Shown: piece after piece, positions 19,404 through 31,705 of the stretch | Numbering within the stretch: position 1 is the stretch's first letter | How the letters are laid out: every line of letters starts with the position of its first letter | NCBI GenBank assembly: GCA_963921825.1 | Contig: OY997595.1 | Location: forward strand, 13,633,228 to 13,697,227 | Source: Erodium maritimum | Taxonomy: Eukaryota; Streptophyta; Magnoliopsida; Geraniales; Geraniaceae | DNA length: 64,000 nt | Direction: 5' to 3' | Notes under the pieces: generated by a model | What the model was told of the DNA's origin: nothing | Seen by the model: the letters and a program-made list of their open reading frames with translations, nothing else | Databases searched by the model: none | Made by a program: the position numbers and the translations under genes

Positions 19404-21942
19404 ATCATTTTTATTATATACCGCAGCCTCTCTGAACCTCTCTGTTAGGGTTTAGGGCAAGTTTTGCGATTTTCACCGCCGTCCATGGAGTTTTCGCGCA
19501 CGATGGAAGGCGGGGGCGACGGTACCGATGGCGGGGTTCACTAGGGACCCTGTCTATCGGGGCAGGAGGCTGGGGCCGGGGATCTCGTCGGTGGAGACGG
19601 GTTCTGGGCGTCTGGTGTGGAGGGGTCGGGACTTGTACCGACGAATGAGATGACGGCCATGGAAGAGTCGTAGCCGGTGGTGGACCGGGAGGAGGACGAG
19701 CCGGAGGATGGATCGGAGGACACGGGATCCCTGTGGCCAGAGGAGGAACCGGAGCGGGAAACTAGCCCGGTGATCTCGACTGGGGTGTTGACGGCCCGAG
19801 TTTCGGGATCGCTGATGTGTTTCTCGGCCAGTCGTGAGGAGGAGCCTGGTTGGGTAGTGGGTGGTCGGGTCCGATCAGGACCGGCTACCCTTCGCCGTAC
19901 GCAGGTGGGAGGTCCGAGACCTCGGCGTATGGGCACCGGGGTAGTTCGACGAGCAGAAACAGGGGTTGTTGGCAAGGGTGGACGGGATCCTGCGCAGCCG
20001 GCGAGGGAGGGTGAGGGCTTGATGCCGATCCAGATCTCTTCGGGGTCGGAGATCATGCCGGAGGAGGCGCCGAAAGCAGTAACTTGGCGCCGAAGGAAGG
20101 GGAAGGAACCGGCGGTGGAGGAGGCTAGGGTTTCTGCTGATCGGGCCGTGGAAGCGGGCCTGGGCCGGGGCTTCTTGGGCGATGCTAGGTGGGCTGGGGG
20201 TAGGTCTCAGGCTTGGCCGGGACTCCATACGAGCTGTACCCGTGGAGGGGAAGGCGACGTGGCCGAGTGGGCTGCCCGGTTCGGCTCAGGTCGTGCTCAA
20301 CCGGCCGGGTCTATGGGCTTGCGGGTCGGAGCTGGGCCACGGGTCGGTGAGGTAGCTGGATCGGATCAGGGGTACGGACGGGTCAAACCCGATGGTCCGT
20401 GAAACCCAGTCGGGTCAGAGGGGTCTGGAATTCTGGAGAGGTCCAGCGTCGGGAGGTGGGGATCCCCGGGGGGACCAGGTTGCATTGGACTGCCAAATGG
20501 GCGCGATGAGGATTAAAGAGGTAGTTGTGCCGGTCCAGGAGGTCACTAGTCGAGGGAGTTCTTATAAATTTGCACTGGCAGCCAAGGTCCTGACCACTAG
20601 GAGGATCTTCTGGAAGTCGGTGGTGGCACGAATGGAGGATGTATGGGGTATGAAGGTCGAGGCTAAACCATTGGAAGGAGCCTTGGCCGCCTTTATCTTC
20701 AGGACAACTAAGGAGAGGGAAAGGGTTCTGTTGGGGGAACCCTGGTCCTTCTGGGACTCTCTGTTTCTGTTTACAGACCTGAGGGCCCATATGCAGGTCA
20801 AGGACCTGCAATTCCATCATTTTTCGGTCTGGGCGAGAGTGTCAAATTTTTCAATAGGGGCTTGGACGAGTGATGTGGGATTCAGGATAGGCAACACGCT
20901 GGGAGTATGTCAAGGCGTGGATGTGGACAAGGATGGCCTTTGATGGGGAGATTTTATGAAGGTCAGAATCTGGGCAGATATCAGAGTTTCGTTGTAGAGC
21001 CAACTCTGGTTCCGATTTTCCGTCTCTCAGGTACGAACACGTCTGTATATTTCGTATGAACATCTTCCTGAGCATTGTTTTGGATGTTGTTGTGCGGGTC
21101 ACCTATTCCCGGTCTGCCCGGTTGTTGGGGGAGTCCGGGGGTCCTCACTGAAGGCACCAGGGGACCCGAGGTCAGCACTAGAGAAAACAAAGCATGGAAA
21201 GGCCACCCTAGGGACGAACTGGACTTATTTAGGGGGATCATAAAAAGGGGGTCATTCTAAGGACGCACCAAGGACACCACCAAGGAAGGAAGGGACAAGG
21301 TGGTGGGGACAGAGGGAAGTAGAAGAGGATGAGGGGCCAAGGGGATGGTTGCCAATGGATCCGACACCATCACTATCTGGAAACAAGAGGGTAATGAGGG
21401 GGGAGGATCCCGAGGAGGATGAAGACTGGGCGGCGTCAAATGAGGCGCCATCTGCAGCGGCGGGGGGCTTCAAGCACCCTCGCCTCCAGGAATGAGTACT
21501 CAAGTGGCCAGGGAGGGTTTGGTCGGCTGTACCTTCTCCCTGGTGTATAGGTGGCATTGGTATCACCAACAGCTGATGAATTACTTCTCTACCACTTCGG
21601 GGTCAGCAATCCCGCGTTCAGGAGTCCTACCATTATCACTCAAGGGAGGATGACGCACGCTGACATACCGGGGGAGTAATCGGTCCACCATTGTTTTCTT
21701 ATCCTCTGATCTGCTCGATCAGTTTTTTCTGGTTGGAGTATACTGTATCGGTGTCCTCGGATGCTACCGCAGTCCCGCCCCCCGACCGCAATTATGTCTA
21801 AGAGAAAATTTTATTTTTCTGCACTTGTCTTTCCAATTCAGTTAGTTTGGTTATGTATGGTGACTCCTACGTTTGTGCGTACCAGCCTATCTTAAATTAA
21901 TAATATTATCATTTCCTCTAAAAAAATCATTTTTATTATATA
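19404..21942 (+). mobile_element. DUF4283-type ORF1-only LINE derivative (E2) with a perfect 17-bp duplication
   Basis: The identical 17-mer ATCATTTTTATTATATA lies at 19,404-19,420 and 21,926-21,942. Between them is a 2,505-bp element that begins CCGCAGCCTCTCTG and ends TTAATAATATTATC plus a short A-tail. This is the signature of LINE target-primed reverse transcription. It carries one DUF4283/zinc-knuckle ORF and no endonuclease, reverse transcriptase or RNase H, so it must have been mobilised in trans. It is a sister copy of E1, and the perfect duplication suggests it is the younger insertion. Confidence 0.9.
19485..21495 (+). pseudogene. DUF4283 and CCHC zinc-knuckle ORF1 protein of E2
   Basis: Start ATG 19,485 (MEFSRTMEGG) aligns with the E1 start, and the end GFKHPRLQE matches E1. 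The DUF4283 region is clear (YKFALAAKVLTTRRIFWKSV, VEAKPLEGALAAFIF, LLGEPWSFWDSLF, LQFHHFSVWARVSN). The zinc knuckle CFGCCCAGHLFPVC has all four ligands. The frame is broken by several changes compared with E1: early stops near 19,541 and 19,670, a shift near 20,400, and stops at 20,942 (E1 reads Cys there), near 20,995 and near 21,241. It therefore cannot make the protein now although its ends are intact. Confidence 0.75.
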
Positions 21943-22157
21943 TAAATTTATATATTTTAAATTAAAAATGATTAGTAAGATTTGCATTTTGATTATTCAA
22001 TCAATCAAATAATTATACACAATTAGTTGATTTAATATATTTTCATCATTTGCATTTTGATTATTCAATCAATCAATTTTTTTTTGACTAAATTTGGTAA
22101 TAGGTCCCCTATTCTAGTTATTCTCGTCTGTGCGTTAATGACTATTCTATCATCGTC

Positions 22158-23672
22158 ATCTCCTTCCACACCGTCTAAAGACATTTTTGGTCGTGCTAGT
22201 CAGGTTGGGAAAAGGAAAGTAGAACCAGTGCAGCCGAGCTCTGTTCAGGGTCGTGACCAGGGTAGAGTTGTGATCAAGAATTTTGTCGCTGCTCTTGATC
22301 TGATGATCGATACGAAGCATCTTAGAGCTGTTGCAGATAGGAATCAGATGTTCACTCAACCAGCCAACAAGGAGAGTACATCGGAAAACGTCGGAACAGC
22401 GAGTTCCACCGATGTGTTTGTCTGCAATCTCCCTTATGGTTACACGGAAGAGTGAGTAAGTAACATTTTCATCACTTTTGGGTCCGTCCAAAGGTGTTAT
22501 GTTCTGAAGCGTTCGAACAAGGGAGGGAGATTTTTCGGGTTCATCTCCTTCTCGACGTGTACTGAGACTTCTCAAGCTAGTTTGGGATTAAATGGATTCA
22601 AATTGAATGAGCATATACTTCTCGTTGCTTTGGCTCGTCCTGGAACTCACCACCGTGAAATCAGAGCTTTCGAAGCTCGGTTTCCTCGTGCAGACCCTCG
22701 TGGTGTGGTGCAGGTGGAAGAGATTCAAGGTTATGGCTCTGGTACGAGTGGGTTTGCTCAGTCTTGTTCTGGCGATGGTCCGACCTCTGATTTGAATTTA
22801 GAAAGTCCTGCAAACACGCGATCTAATCCGGGTTCAGTTGATGGTAGAGAAGATCACGGGGTGAGTGATCTGATCACAATTTGTGATATGTCTGAAGAGA
22901 TTCACGGGGTCGCTGATTCGTTTGCAGATGCTTTGGTTGTGAGTCGGTCTGTGTCACAGGCCTCTGAAGGTGCTGGTCGGACTATGCAGGCTACAGAGAC
23001 TTCAGAACAGGCCCAAGGGCTTGTCCACGGTCCTGAGGTGGCTCTGTTTGGTGATGGACCTCGGATTAATGTTTCAATCCCGATTGTCGATCAAGGAAGC
23101 CCTTGGAAGGAGCTTTGACTAAATCCCCGAATCCTGAGGCTTTACCTCAACCAAAGAAGGGACGTGGTCGTCCAAAAAAGGGACAGCCAAAGAGAAATGT
23201 TCCTCTAGTTGTTTTTTATCAGTCAAGAGCCAAGACATCTGCCGAAAAAGGAGACAATTCGGGAAGCTTCATTGTTGATATTGCTAAAAAAGATAGCTTG
23301 GGTGTTTGGAGTTTTAGCAAGAAAGTTGGAAAAAAGGCAGTCGACCTTTCTTCTTTGGCCCTCGAGCGTGGAGTCCCGCAGGATGAAAACGTCGAGGTTA
23401 GTGAGGACGAGGTTTACCCTGATCTGACTACAGTAAGAGCTCTTATTCTGGTTCCAGTGTCTAACCGGTTTCTCTGTTTGAACTCGAGTAGGAAGTAGAT
23501 GATTGTTTTCGTTTACTTTCCTGCTTGGGTTTTTTTGTTGCTATTTGTAGCTGTTTTAGTATGGGGAAATGGTCCTTTTTGTGGATCGTTTTCTAGCTTT
23601 GTTTTACTTTCTTGTAGAACAATTGCTTAATAAATTTTTTAGATTATGTATAAAAAAATCTCCTTCCACACC
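22158..23672 (+). mobile_element. RRM-type ORF1-only LINE derivative (copy B) with a 15-bp duplication
   Basis: ATCTCCTTCCACACC occurs at 22,158-22,172 and again after an A-tail at 23,658-23,672. These perfect 15-bp repeats bound a 1,485-bp insertion that begins GTCTAAAGACATT and ends in TATGTATAAAAAAA. The insertion holds one RRM gene and a short 3' UTR (AATAAA-like at about 23,629). No endonuclease or reverse transcriptase is present. It is related in layout to copy A, but the C-terminal half differs. Confidence 0.85.
22173..23498 (+). pseudogene. RRM protein with AT-hook-like tail, ORF1 of copy B
   Basis: The RRM is recognisable from STDVFVCNLPYGYTEE (RNP2-like) through GRFFGFISFSTCTE (RNP1-like) to LNEHILLVALARPG, but an in-frame stop lies directly after TEE (about 22,453). 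The long middle is acidic. A frame change near 23,100 leads into a basic C-terminal part with KKGRGRPKKGQPKRN, an AT-hook-like core (RGRPKK), ending at 23,498. The frame starts inside the duplication-bounded element, so it probably travelled as this ORF. Function in the family is presumed RNA binding; the AT-hook resemblance is inference. Confidence 0.65.
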
Positions 23673-23689
23673 ATGCTCTAATGTTCCTT

Positions 23690-24990
23690 TTTCCTGTCAG
23701 ATCGAGTGATGCACGTTTCCTCCTCTTCGGTTCTCCCGTCGTGTTCATCCATGATTTTCTCCAAACCACACCACCATAAGGCTCCATATAAAAGACCTTC
23801 GGTCTTCGCCTTGTCGGCATCCTTCTCTTCCTCCACTCGTCTTCCGTCTTGACCGATGATGACCGATGAGAGAGCTCTGCCACCACGAGCGATTCTAGTT
23901 ACCCCACCCCCTCGCGGTCATCGCACGATGTCTGCCCCCTCCGTAAGGTCGGACCGATAACGCATGGACTCTCATCAGCTAGGGGAGAGCATCCATGGTC
24001 AATGAGTCTCTCTACCTCAATGATACTGGACAATGGACATGTCCAGACGACGCCCATGCCTGATTCGTTGCCCGACGTGAGCGTATCTCGCGTTGTCGTC
24101 GTTACTGCGTCCCCCCCCCCACGGCCTCCCATCCCCCCTGAACCAACGAGATACATAAGACGTATATCCAAGATGCATGTTGTGCTGTCACCCGACTTTT
24201 CAGAATGAAAGGCTCGTCGCCCTTAAACTTCTGCTTCGATGCGACATTAAGGGCATCGTTTTTTCCGACCACCGCTTCTGGATCGAGGGACCAACCCTAC
24301 TCGAGGCCTTGATCTTCACCGACCGTGCCTTCTCTATCAACAACCGTATGGAGAGGTCTTGCAGGCTAAGGTTGATGTGATGTCCCATCCGTGCCCGACT
24401 TCACTTGTGAGGTCTGTCGTCCTACCTAAACTGGGAGAATTAGTTGGGACGTCCAATCCAACCCGAATCTCGTCTCTTCTTAGGGAGGTAGAGGAAGGTT
24501 CGGTGACGTCCACCATCCTGCCTAACCCAAGAATATGTATGACGAAAACCATTTGTTCTCCTGGAGAATATCTAGGGTTTCTCCCAAGGGGCCTAGGGCT
24601 GATACCCGACCCCCTCCGTAGAAAATGAGGGGTGTATGGGTTGTAAGGAATAAAGGGCATTCAGGCGAGGTCTGGAAAGCATCCTCCCCATGATCCATGA
24701 GGACCTAGAACGAGGGGATACATTGGAGGACCGACGTCCCCCCTTTCTGAGCCTGTTAAGGCATCACATGGTGTCCATAAGGAGCCACACCTCGACCCCT
24801 AGGGTTCAACACTTGGCCGACCCCAGTCTCCTCCTTTCTTCGGGTCACTCCTTGACAATCCATCGTGACATCACAAGTTTGACCAAGTCAAAACAGGGAA
24901 AGTCAATTGGATCTCTCGAGCCACTAACTGGAATAATAAGGAACCACCTCTACCCGTTACCTAGAATAACCGGGCATTATTTATAAGAGC
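23690..24990. other. Degenerate repeat-like region, unclassified
   Basis: The base composition is CCCC/ACGAC-rich and unlike its flanks, with several short open frames on both strands and no recognisable domain. It resembles an old, decayed transposable element (perhaps another ORF1-type copy), but I cannot tie it to a family. Confidence 0.35.
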
Positions 24991-26000
24991 ATCGTTCCAA
25001 ATGTCTACGGAACTATGTCTGATCTTCTTTCCAATTATTAAGAATCTCTATCTGTGTACGCCCACCTCCGACATATCAGAAGTGTTTCATCCATAGCGTC
25101 AATAAAATAATCGTACCATACTCAATTTTTTTATAACAAATTTTCAACTTAATTTAGACTAATTAAGGGCATCCATGGTGGATGCCGATTCTGCAGGGTC
25201 TATTCACCCAAAAAATGGCGTCAATTCACGAAGCATCCGTAGTAGAGGCCGATGCTGACGAGTCGATTCCAACCAGAATCTCTAGATGTCTGGAGGAGAA
25301 AGGCCTAGAAGAAAGAGTAAGAGGAGAGCGCAAAATCAAGTGAACCCAAGATTGACATATTCGTTGACGATCGAAAGAGAATCAAATAGAAGAAAAAAAC
25401 CGTCATTCTTTGACGACTAGTGTTTCGACCCGAATTAAACAATAAATCACACAATCTACTACACCACCGAACTTCGATAACTTTATTAGAAACCCTTTGA
25501 TTAGATAGAGACTATGAACAATATAGTATAGGTGTACCAAATTTCATTCTTTTTGTGAGCAACAAATCCACCAGAAAATCTTTTGATACGGAAGGAAACA
25601 AAGAATAAAAAAACAGTCCTCTGGAGATTTCGCACCGATGAAGAAGAAGAAGAGAGGAGGGGCTAAAGCTAAATATACAAAAACATGTCAGCATCAGAGC
25701 TGACCCGGACGCAATCACTTGCAAAGACACTCTCACTTGCATGAATCAACAATCCACGTGCCTCCTCCCCCTCCTCTCTCTCTCACCATTTTTTCCTTAA
25801 ATCCTAAGAAAATAAAAATGGTGATTACACTAAAATAAACTTCACAGAGAGCTTCCCCAATTCCCCAGTAACACAAAAACTCCTCAAAAAACCAAACTTT
25901 CCTCTCTTTCTTTCTTGTTTCTTTTGTAATCTTCCCCTTCATTTTCCCGAGAAAATTAAAATAAACCAGCAGAGGCATATGCATCCTAGAAAAAGTAGAA
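24991..26000. other. Intergenic region upstream of the Raf-like kinase
   Basis: Mostly A/T-rich sequence with no gene seen. GGGCATCCATGGTGGATGCC at about 25,168 is a 20-bp imperfect palindrome of the sort found at MITE ends, but I found no partner end. The 500 bases before 26,000 probably include the kinase promoter. Confidence 0.5.
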
Positions 26001-26036
26001 TACCCATTTCACAGAGATTGAAGAGAAGGTCAGGCT

Positions 26037-26055
26037 AGAGAGAGAGAGAGAGGGT
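26037..26055 (+). repeat. GA microsatellite in the kinase leader
   Basis: A run of nine or so AG dinucleotides lies about 390 bases before the kinase ATG, within the likely 5' untranslated exon or core promoter. GA/CT tracts are common plant core-promoter elements. Confidence 0.7.
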
Positions 26056-26204
26056 GATTGGGAGTTGCAAGGAAAAAGGCTCATCAATGTCCTGAATCGC
26101 TCGCTTTGGCTGAGCTTGAGGACGCTTGTCACTGTCGTCTGTGATCTTCTGGGTCCGCGCCGACTGGGCTCATCACTCTTTCCTATATCACCGTTTCAAA
26201 TCTG

Positions 26205-26423
26205 GTACTTTCTCTTTGACTCCTGATATGTGTTTCAATTTTATGTTCTGGGAAGCTTGTTTGTTTGGTTGTTTTCAATCTGATTAGGGGTTACTAGGGT
26301 TCCCAGAAGTGATTGTGGGCAGGGCTTAAATGTTGTAAAACGAATCCATTTGCAAAACCCTTGTTTTTTTAGAACCAGAATGAGTGATTTTCCGAGGTTT
26401 ACTGACCTGATTTTGTGCTATAG
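26205..26423 (+). other. Putative intron in the kinase 5' untranslated region
   Basis: The donor is CAAATCTG/GTACTTTC and the acceptor TGTGCTATAG/AT, placing the ATG (26,426) two bases into the next exon. The position and the T-rich interior fit a leader intron. It was predicted by eye only. Confidence 0.6.
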
Positions 26424-26425
26424 AT

Positions 26426-29400
26426 ATGGCATTTGATCAAAACCAGATCCTGAAGGATCTGAGGCCTTTGAATCTGACTCCGAAGGTGCCTGATGAGACC
26501 CACATTGCTCCACATACATCTAGAAATGTTGAAACTTTCTTTGCTAATCCGCCCGGTCTTGAAGCTGGGAGCCCTGGAGCTGGAACTGTGTATTACCCCG
26601 CCACTGTAGGTTACCCAAATGCTATAGCAGGCGTGGCACCGCAATGGTGCCAGCAAGTGCCTGTGGCAATTGGGCACCCCGGTACCGCTGTTGGGTTCAA
26701 CTATGCTCACAATTTCGGAAATTGGGTAGCTGGAAATGCCACAGATCAGGCTAGCAGTGATAATATGGCGGCTGGGCTTGTGTACAGTCCTAAATCGAGT
26801 AATCAGGTTGGTGACGGTAGTGTTGATCGGTCCAGCAATAATACTGGAAATGGGTATGGTGGTAGTCCCAGTATGAGAGTTCAGGTGGGTAGCAATGGGA
26901 CTGATCGAGGGAGTGAAGATGGTGGAGATAATTCAGTGTCAGGAAAGAAAGTTAAGTTTCTTTGTAGCTTTGGGGGAAAGATTTTGCCTAGACCCAGTGA
27001 TGGTATGTTGAGGTACGTTGGTGGGCAGACAAGGATTATTAGTGTCAGAAGAGATGTGAGCTTTAACGATCTTGTTCAAAAGATGGCAGATATATATGGG
27101 CAATCGGTGATTATTAAGTACCAGCTTCCTGATGAGGATCTTGATGCATTGGTTTCTGTTTCATGTGCTGATGATCTTGAGAATATGATGGATGAGTATA
27201 AGAAATTGGTTGAGAGGTCTCCAGACGGGTCTGCTAAGTTAAGGGTGTTCTTATTTTCAGCTTCAGAACTTGATTCCCCTGGTACTGTCAAGTTTGCAGA
27301 TTTCCAAGATAGTGGGCAGAAATATGTCGAGGCGGTGAATGGTGTTTTAGATGGAGGTACCAATATCACGAGAAAGGGGAGTATGACAAGTGCCACTTCA
27401 ACACAGAACTCTGATCTTAGCATCAATGAAGCAGTGGATAGCTCGGGTATTGGACAAGGTGATGTTGTTGGTAATATAGCAACAACTACTCATGGCACTT
27501 CCCCAGGATTTGTTGAGGTGAATCCAAACCCTGCCCTTCAATTGGGCGTTCCAGTTGTTCCGACTGCTCCTTTCCAGACTTCACCTGTTGAGACTGAGGT
27601 AGATAGGCGTGCCCTCATTCCACCATCCGCTCATTACATGCACACTTACGTAGATCCTCGCCAAGAAATGATGAACAACACAATGTTCCCTTCCCAGATG
27701 GGCTTTCCACATGCTCAGTTGTTTGGGGATGGTAGGCCCATATTTACCCACCAGCAGCTTCATGATAATGCTTCTGGTGTTTCTACTACTCAGTTTATGC
27801 CTGCGGTCCACATGACCATGGCTCCCTCATCCTGTCTAGTTGGTATGGGGCCAACTGTGATGCAACAACAACAAAATCCGCTGGACCAGAACTACAATGC
27901 ATATCAGGGCCAGGTCCCAATGGTTGGAGGAGGTTATGTATGGAGCCCTCATGTTAGGCAACCTGAACATGTGGCCTTCTCTGATGGATTGGTACCTCAT
28001 CAAGTAATGACTCCTGAGAAAATCCCAAGATTGGAGGGCTGTTATATGTGCCAGAAAGCTTTGCCTCATGCACATTCAGATACTGTGGTACAGGACCATA
28101 AAGGTGGTGCTGCAACAAGTCCTGTCTCCGATGCAAACATGGTTTTTCACAGTCTTCGCCCGGAGGATAACATGAGAGCTTACCCAATGAGTAGGGGACT
28201 GGCAACTCGAGCCATGAGGGAAGGGAATATTGATCAAGGAGCTGCATCTCATTCCAGGGCAATGTTGAATCAACAAGTTGGAACATCTCAACCAGAAACT
28301 ATTGGGTACTCTCAGAATCTTGAGGCACAGTATCAAAAGGCAGACAATCTTGATCATCCTAAAGCTTCAATTCCCCAGGCCTCGATGGCTTTGGCAGGTG
28401 ACATGCAGTCACCGTATGGGGTTTTAATGGGTGGTTCTCCTCAGTGTTTCCAGAACAGTGCTTCACAGCAGCCTATGATGCCTACTCAGTACCAGGTTAG
28501 GCAGGAGGGCATGGTGAGCAATCCAATGAAAAGTGACGCACATACCATCTTTTTGGCAACCCAAACATCAGAGGCCCCGACTCATGAATCTCCTGGTAAT
28601 ATTCCTGGTCTTGTTGCTAAGGAAGATCCCATTGATGGGAGGATGGAAACTCTACAGATACACCATCCTGATACCGCTTTTAGCAAACCTCAAATGGTTC
28701 TGAATTCCAAGCCAATGGAAGTTCCATCCTCTTCCCATGCAGAAGTTTCCCATGTGCACAATTTTCTACCAGTGGAATCCTTTGAAGTGGCAGAACATCC
28801 TAATGTTGGCAATTCAGGTCCATATTCACCTAAGGTGATTCTCGGAGATTTGGAAACTTTCCCCTTGAATGGTAACTTGCCATCTTCACCACCATCAAGC
28901 AGGGCTGGTGAATCTCAAGGTTTCTCAGACTCACTTTTCAGCAACCAGGATCCTTGGAATATGCGGCAAGATGCTCATTTCCTTCCTCCTATGCCAAACA
29001 AAATCTTAGCAAAAAAAGAAACTTTTTATACACCATTTGGTGATAACAATTTGGTCAATGGTGGGGAGTTACTTGCAGAAATGAGGTTGGATGATAGGAA
29101 TCATCAGCCACTGGGCAATTCAGACAAAGATTGTAATTCAGACTGCACCAGGACAATCAATTGTGAGTATTTTGTAAACCTGTGAGTTATTTACCCCTCT
29201 TTGCTTCTGGAGTAGTTTTCTAATTGATAAATGCTTCACTGTCAAATGGTCAGCTGAGGAACTGGTAAAGCAAGAACTTAAGGCAACAGCTGAGGGTGTA
29301 GCTGCTAATGTTCTTCAGTCAGCTATATCTTCTGATCTTGATTTACCTGCTTCAGAAGCCAATGGAGAGGGTGGAGTTTCAAGTAGTGTTGAAATGCAGC

Positions 29401-31010
29401 ATGAAGTTGTTGAGGTGCTTAATACACTTTTTCTTCATTTTGTTTTCTCGTGATGCATTTGTATGATTGCTAACTCACAGTCATTTTTATGTAACTCAGG
29501 ACATAAGGACCAAAGTGCCTGAAAAAGTCAATTTTGCTTATCCTGTATCAGATGGCCTTGGTCGCTTGCAGGTAGATGATCTTTTCTTGTTTGATTCCAG
29601 TGGGTATAGTATCATGCATAATGATCTCTAACCCTAACGCCAACTTTTATCCATCAGATTATAAAGAATGGCGATCTTGAAGAACTGAAAGAGTTGGGTT
29701 CTGGGACCTTCGGCACTGTTTATCATGGAAAGTGGAGGGGTACTGATGTTGCCATTAAACGGATCAATGATAGGTGTTTTGCTGGGAAGGCCTCAGAACA
29801 AGAACGCATGGTCTGTCTTTGATATGTGCCACTCTCCTCCTTATGATACCATATTTTGACTTGTCTTATGAATTTTAATTCCACTCACTGTTCTTTATGC
29901 TCTTAATCAGAGGGACGATTTCTGGAATGAGGCAATTAAGCTTGCCGACTTGCACCATCCAAATGTGGTGGCTTTCTATGGAGTTGTTCTTGATGGCCCC
30001 GGAGGTTCTGTGGCAACAGTAACCGAGTACATGGTCAACGGTTCTTTAAGAAATGCTTTGCAGAGAAGCGAGAGGTAACTCGATCATTTTTTTCTAGTTT
30101 ATTTGTTGTCTTTTGTATCTTGTGTAGCACCGTTTTTTTGTTTAAAAAAGAAGCTGCTTGCTCTCAGGAATCTTGACAAGCGAAAGCGTTTGTTGATATC
30201 CATGGATGTTGCTTTTGGAATGGAGTACTTGCATGGGAAAAATATAGTGCACTTTGATTTAAAAAGTGACAACTTACTCGTAAACCTTCGAGATCCCCAC
30301 CGGCCAATATGCAAGGTATAATTTAGATTGTGAAGGTGAATTTCTTGTATTGATTTGATACAAGAAACAGTATCTCATGAGCATTTCTTTTGACAATAAC
30401 ATTTTATTGAATTATAATCTTCGGCTTGTTGATCTTCTAGGTCGGTGACCTGGGATTATCGAAGGTGAAGTGTCAGACACTTATCTCGGGGGGTGTGCGG
30501 GGAACGCTTCCCTGGATGGCTCCCGAGCTTCTGAATGGCAGCAGTAGCCTGGTTTCGGAGAAGGTTTGTGCTGAATTAAGCCCCTAAACATAATACGTAT
30601 TTGTTGTTCTAATACCTGTTTGTTTGTTTCATTCTCAGGTTGATGTGTTTTCATTTGGCATAGTCTTGTGGGAACTTCTCACCGGAGAAGAACCATATGC
30701 AGACTTGCACTATGGGGCTATCATAGGTAATGAATACTTTACCCACAAATTTTAGGCCTTTTCTTGGAATTTGAGTTGGCTGATTGTGAAATGGAAAAAC
30801 AAATCAGGTGGTATAGTGAGCAACACATTGAGGCCGCCAATACCGGAGACTTGTGAGCCGGAGTGGAGGTCATTGATGGAGAGATGCTGGGCTTCGGAGC
30901 CAGTGGAGAGGCCCAACTTCACGGAGATTGCTGATGAGTTGCGGTCCATGGCAGCCAAGGTTCCGCTCAGAGGGCAATCCCAACAGCAGCAAGCCTCCAA
31001 AACCGATTAG
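26426..31010 (+). CDS. PB1-domain Raf-like MAPKKK (group B4 type), nine coding exons
   Basis: Exons 26,426-29,162; 29,254-29,414; 29,500-29,571; 29,658-29,810; 29,911-30,074; 30,168-30,315; 30,441-30,563; 30,639-30,726; 30,808-31,010. All introns are GT-AG and all phases join, giving 1,282 residues. The N-terminus [16 protein letters not shown] is typical of the Arabidopsis RAF16/18/20/24 relatives. A PB1 domain lies at about 174-283 ([20 protein letters not shown] through DLENMMDEY), followed by a long Gln/Ser-rich linker. The kinase domain at about 997-1,265 has the GSGTFGTV loop, VAIK Lys1024, catalytic HFDLKSDN (Asp1126), DLG (Asp1148, in place of DFG) and WMAPE (Glu1174). HFDLK and DLG are normal for this subgroup. 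Family members act in osmotic-stress/ABA signalling by activating SnRK2s; that role here is inferred. It is convergent with the KNOX gene. Confidence 0.93.
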
Positions 31011-31705
31011 TTGTGGTGGTGATGTTTTCACCGGCTAGGAAAATGTAGAAGGTGTGAATTTGATGAAGGTTTTGTTCCTCTCTCCTTTTTGTTTGTTTGG
31101 AAATTTGATGTGGCTGTACATTTGGAGTTTTGTGATCATATATAATAATTTGGGGTTGCATTCTGTATTTATCTTTTCTTCATACTTGTTTTGCTTCCTT
31201 ATTCCTTCCATAACCTCTAACAAAAGTGCTTTGGTTTGAAATACAAGTGTTCCTCATTAGAAGATGTTCCTCATTTTTGTTCCTAGTCAGCGGTGAGAAG
31301 AGGCGTGGAGCTCCCGGCCAACGATTTCTCCCCGCCTGCGTCTCCCCATCAGCTCCCAGCCCACCACTGTGGATGCCCTTAGTATCTTGCAGTTTTATCT
31401 TTTGACTTGGATTGAATAAGGTGTATAAAAGAGTCTGGCTTGTGTACATGCTATTTGTTTCACCAAAAACGAGTGCTATTACAAAATTAGGAAAATACAT
31501 ACATGCATACATTACATACCCATATTTGTTATTCACAAGCAAAACTTAAAATCACTGAAACAGTTTGGTGTTGTTGAATTGTTGATCAGTGTAGGTCAAA
31601 CCAACTCGTATCATATCTAACATATTACACATTTACTATTAGACTAAGATTTTTTCCTCTTCCTAGAGAGAAGCAAAAAAGAAGAGACCTCTGGAGATAA
31701 TCGAG
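31011..31705. other. Convergent intergenic region between kinase and KNOX gene
   Basis: About 700 bases hold both 3' untranslated regions. A GC-richer patch at about 31,285-31,380 ending CCACTGTGGATGCCCTTAG looks like a worn MITE end next to a TTA, but the other end is not convincing. Confidence 0.5.

Noticed and set aside
25165-25300. Possible MITE starting GGGCATCCATGG
   Set aside because: No matching right end or duplication could be found downstream.
31257-31382. Possible MITE between TTA trinucleotides in the kinase/KNOX gap
   Set aside because: Only the right end (GTGGATGCCC) looks like a TIR; the left end matches too poorly.
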